A stretch of DNA of 64,000 nt from CAVQBP01 sp963723205 (GTDB taxonomy: Bacteria > Bacteroidota > Ignavibacteria > Ignavibacteriales > Ignavibacteriaceae), in contig CAVRQC010000024.1 in NCBI GenBank assembly GCA_963723205.1, positions 62,001 through 126,000 on the forward strand, in the 5' to 3' direction. Of this stretch, positions 61,334-64,000 are shown one piece after another. The position numbers and the translations under genes were made by a program. The number at the start of each line of letters is the position of its first letter. The stretch's first letter is position 1. The notes under the pieces are model-generated. The model made no database searches and was not told the origin of the DNA. It saw only the letters and a program-made list of their open reading frames with translations.

Positions 61334-64000
61334 ATGGCTAATCAAAAAACTGTTTTTCTTATTGCTTTCCTTGCCTTGATACTGGGGGGAAGTACACCAA
61401 TTGCATTTGCTCAATCAAGCGGTCGGATTACAGGTATTGTTAAAGAGGCGTCAACAGGAGACGTATTGTGGGGAGCTAATGTGATTATACTAGGTACAAG
61501 TTTAGGAAGCTCTACAAATACTAATGGAATATTCACAATCCAGAATATTCCATTTGGCAATTATACCTTGCGTGTAACCTACATAGGGTATAAGCAGCAG
61601 GAAATATCAATTAATATTAAATCAAATAGAACAACCGAGGTAGATTTTAAAATGGAACCTGAAGCTGTAAAAGGTGAAACTGTCACTGTAACAGCACAGA
61701 GAAAAGGGCAGATTTCAGCTATCAATCAACAATTAAATTCCAATACTATAACTAATGTTGTATCATCGGATAAAATACAGGAACTGCCGGAAGCAAATGC
61801 TGCTGAAGCTGTTGGCAGACTTCCCGGTGTTTCACTATTAAGAAAAGGTGGTGAAGGAAGTAAAGTGGTTATTCGTGGTTTGGCTCCTCAATACAATAAA
61901 GTTCAAATTGATGGAGTTGATCTTGCTTCAACCGATCCGGAAAACAGAAGCACAGATCTGAGTATGATCTCTCCATACATGCTGGATGGAATAGAAGTGA
62001 CAAAAGCAGCAATGGCTAATCAGGAAGCAGATCAATTGGGCGGCACTGTAAATTTTATTACAAAAGGCGCACCTTTTGCAAATCCCTCTTACAGTATCGT
62101 TGCAGAAGGAGGTTATAATGGATTACGGAATGAATATGGTGATTATAAATTTGTTGGTCAAACAAGCAGAAGAATGTTTAAAGATTTACTGGGTGTTTCC
62201 TTAAACCTTGATGTAGAAAAAAGGAATAGAAGTTCAAACACAGCAAATGCAGGATATTACTTTAAACAGGAATATAATAAGGCGGTAGTTAATTCATTTA
62301 ATGTTGAAGATATTTCTAGGGAATTAAACCGGTATGGAGGTTCATTTGTCCTGGACTATAAAACTCCAACCACTACAATCATTACAAGTAATTTCTTAAG
62401 CAAGATAGATCACGATGTAATATCTCGCAGTGAGAACAGTATAAATCTGGTTACAGCTCAGACCGAAAGAGATCAGCAGCTTAATCATATAAAGACTAAT
62501 ACCACAGTATTAATGGATCAAATAAGATGGGAACAGATATTTAATAACTTTAAAATTCGAACCGGAATTAGTTATTCTTTTTCAAAAGATGCAACACCGA
62601 GGGAACTTACTTTAACTGGAGTAGAAGGAGCACCTCTCGCCCGTCCGATTGATATAACTGCATCTCCCGGACAAATTCCATCTTATATGAGCAATGACAC
62701 AACACAAATGTATCTTGGCCCTATGTATGATTCAAACGAACTTACAAAAGAAGAACAAATAAGTGCTAATCTTGATATCCAATGGCAGCATGATTTATCA
62801 GATGATATTAATTTGAAACTTAATTTTGGCGGCAAATATAAGCATAAGGATAGAAAGTATGACTATAATACAGTGTTTATTGATGTTTATTCAGATCCTA
62901 GCAACAGTATAACTAACGCATTATTAAGCCGGTATCCGTATATGCGTAAATATTATGTATCCGGCCGGTTTCCCTACCAGCCTTTCATTGATAATAGCTA
63001 TACCGATAAAGAATTTATGAAAGGGGAATACAAGCTTCAAAGAGTGCCTAATTTAAATCTGGGTGAAGACGTAATTAACTATCTGGAAAACACTTTAGGT
63101 GTTAGTAGAACAGGTGCTTCTGTTCCGCAAACATTTGTACCGAATTTTCAAACAAGCAGGATGAATGATTATAATGGGAATGAATTTTATTCTGCTGCAT
63201 ATATTATGCCTATCATTTCGTTCGGGAATAAGCTGACTTTTATTCCCGGCGTCAGATATGAACATGAAGAAACTAAATATGATGGAGTAAGGGGGAATGA
63301 AAATCTTGTACATTATGCTACCGTTGGTTACTACAGCTTCGATACTACTGTAACAAGAACTAACGAGTTTATACTTCCAATGTTTCATCTAAGGTATAAA
63401 CCGGTTGAGTGGTTTGATGTCAGGCTCAGTTATACTCAAACACTAGCGCGTCCAGATTATACAGATTTTCTTCCTAAATGGAATGTATACTTATCCGGTA
63501 TCGATTATAGCAATCCTGATTTGAAACCGGCAAAATCAGCGAACTATGATCTTTATTTTTCGTTTTACGGAAATAAGATCGGTTTATTTACTATCGGCTT
63601 ATTTGCTAAGAGAATTACTGATTTTGTTTTTTCGCAGACCGAAGTATTATTAAGTGACACGATGGCTGTTCAAAAATATGGATTGCTGCAATCATTAACC
63701 GGGCAGGATCCGATTAAATTTTCAGGTAAACCGATTAACAGTTATATCAATGACCCTAATCCGGTTACAGTTAAAGGTGTTGAAATTGAGTGGCAGGCTA
63801 ATTTGTGGTATTTACCAGGATTTCTAAAAAATATTGTTTTTGATATTAATTATACATATACATATTCCAAAGCTTCATACCCTAGAACAGTACCGATTAA
63901 AAAAGTAATTTCATCTCCTTTGGGGAATATATTAAAGATTGTTGGAAATCAGGATTCCGCCTATACCGCTCCACTGTTATTTCAGCCGGATAATATTTTA
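61334..64000 (+). CDS. TonB-dependent receptor with carboxypeptidase-like regulatory domain (3' end cut by window)
   Basis: 889 codons are open from ATG 61334 (AAAGGAG before it) to the window end. Signal peptide about 1-30 (ending PIAFAQ). Residues about 34-115 are a carboxypeptidase-regulatory-like sandwich (GRITGIVKEASTGDVLWGAN). The plug follows (ELPEANAAEAVGRLPGVSLL, then GSKVVIRGLAPQYNKVQIDG, GGTVNFITKGAP), then the barrel (TLARPDYTDFLPKWNV, NPDLKPAKSANYDLYFS). It takes a sugar or oligosaccharide across the outer membrane using TonB. No SusD-like gene is seen within the window; it could follow outside. Shared operator with the GH2 operon. Confidence 0.92.
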   Translation, partial: MANQKTVFLIAFLALILGGSTPIAFAQSSGRITGIVKEASTGDVLWGANVIILGTSLGSSTNTNGIFTIQNIPFGNYTLRVTYIGYKQQEISINIKSNRTTEVDFKMEPEAVKGETVTVTAQRKGQISAINQQLNSNTITNVVSSDKIQELPEANAAEAVGRLPGVSLLRKGGEGSKVVIRGLAPQYNKVQIDGVDLASTDPENRSTDLSMISPYMLDGIEVTKAAMANQEADQLGGTVNFITKGAPFANPSYSIVAEGGYNGLRNEYGDYKFVGQTSRRMFKDLLGVSLNLDVEKRNRSSNTANAGYYFKQEYNKAVVNSFNVEDISRELNRYGGSFVLDYKTPTTTIITSNFLSKIDHDVISRSENSINLVTAQTERDQQLNHIKTNTTVLMDQIRWEQIFNNFKIRTGISYSFSKDATPRELTLTGVEGAPLARPIDITASPGQIPSYMSNDTTQMYLGPMYDSNELTKEEQISANLDIQWQHDLSDDINLKLNFGGKYKHKDRKYDYNTVFIDVYSDPSNSITNALLSRYPYMRKYYVSGRFPYQPFIDNSYTDKEFMKGEYKLQRVPNLNLGEDVINYLENTLGVSRTGASVPQTFVPNFQTSRMNDYNGNEFYSAAYIMPIISFGNKLTFIPGVRYEHEETKYDGVRGNENLVHYATVGYYSFDTTVTRTNEFILPMFHLRYKPVEWFDVRLSYTQTLARPDYTDFLPKWNVYLSGIDYSNPDLKPAKSANYDLYFSFYGNKIGLFTIGLFAKRITDFVFSQTEVLLSDTMAVQKYGLLQSLTGQDPIKFSGKPINSYINDPNPVTVKGVEIEWQANLWYLPGFLKNIVFDINYTYTYSKASYPRTVPIKKVISSPLGNILKIVGNQDSAYTAPLLFQPDNIL

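Noticed and set aside
63095..63388. Minus-strand 97-aa frame near the window end
   Set aside because: It lies inside the TonB-dependent receptor, whose plus-strand frame is open and family-typical throughout.

Overview
The window is AT-rich DNA from a Gram-negative bacterium of the FCB group, most likely an Ignavibacteria-type organism (Ignavibacteriota, near Chlorobi and Bacteroidota). The evidence is a type IX secretion (T9SS) C-terminal signal of the NYPNPFNPST type, a full lipopolysaccharide export set (KdsA, KdsD, LptC, LptA/OstA, LptB), a TonB-dependent receptor, bacillithiol synthesis (BshC), Bacteroidota-style promoters (TTG, about 20 nt, TAnnTTTG) and frequent TTG starts. No rRNA, tRNA, CRISPR array or complete insertion sequence was seen.

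Layout. 1-4.7 kb: a truncated bshC on the minus strand, divergent from a radical SAM/SPASM, flippase-like and glycosyltransferase trio that probably builds a surface lipid or glycan. 4.8-17 kb: exported and metabolic genes (DUF6600 protein, DUF5060/DUF4038 glycosidase, DUF116 protein, malic enzyme, GH31 alpha-glucosidase, BamA-like outer-membrane protein). 17-18.4 kb: an M28 peptidase on the minus strand. 18.6-29.2 kb: a ten-gene minus-strand operon. Its first gene encodes a T9SS-sorted DUF4397 repeat protein. It is followed by crtI, crtB, an unknown gene, crtYcd, crtD, an acyltransferase, a glycosyltransferase, cruF and crtW. The set predicts a monocyclic, ketolated, glucosylated and acylated carotenoid of the salinixanthin type. 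29.4 kb: a divergent CarH-like B12-dependent photoreceptor/repressor. Both divergent promoters carry an 11-bp-spaced GACAA direct repeat between their -33 and -7 elements, so light control of the whole operon is a concrete prediction.

30-37.9 kb is a looser region: a MocR regulator, an island of palindromic repeats, a frameshifted SnoaL-like gene, small redox and detoxification genes (PPOX, AhpD-like, OsmC, DUF3224, DinB-like), a metallophosphoesterase remnant and an M1-peptidase-like protein without zinc ligands. 37.9-41.8 kb: pstB-phoU without the rest of pst, a TetR regulator, a two-CW protein, a YtxH protein and a rhomboid protease. 41.8-46.2 kb (minus): a PIG-L deacetylase, a previously unlisted 48-aa membrane protein and a sodium:solute symporter, all overlapping. 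46.4-55.2 kb: the KDO/Lpt operon, folP, cdaA (c-di-AMP synthase) and a PP2C phosphatase.

55.3-64 kb: a LacI-controlled sugar locus with a GH2 exo-beta-glucosaminidase-like enzyme, FHS-type permease, ROK kinase, LacI regulator and a TonB-dependent receptor cut by the window end. An identical 29-bp sequence containing two 12-bp palindromic operators sits before the first gene and again before the receptor, tying the two transcription units into one regulon.
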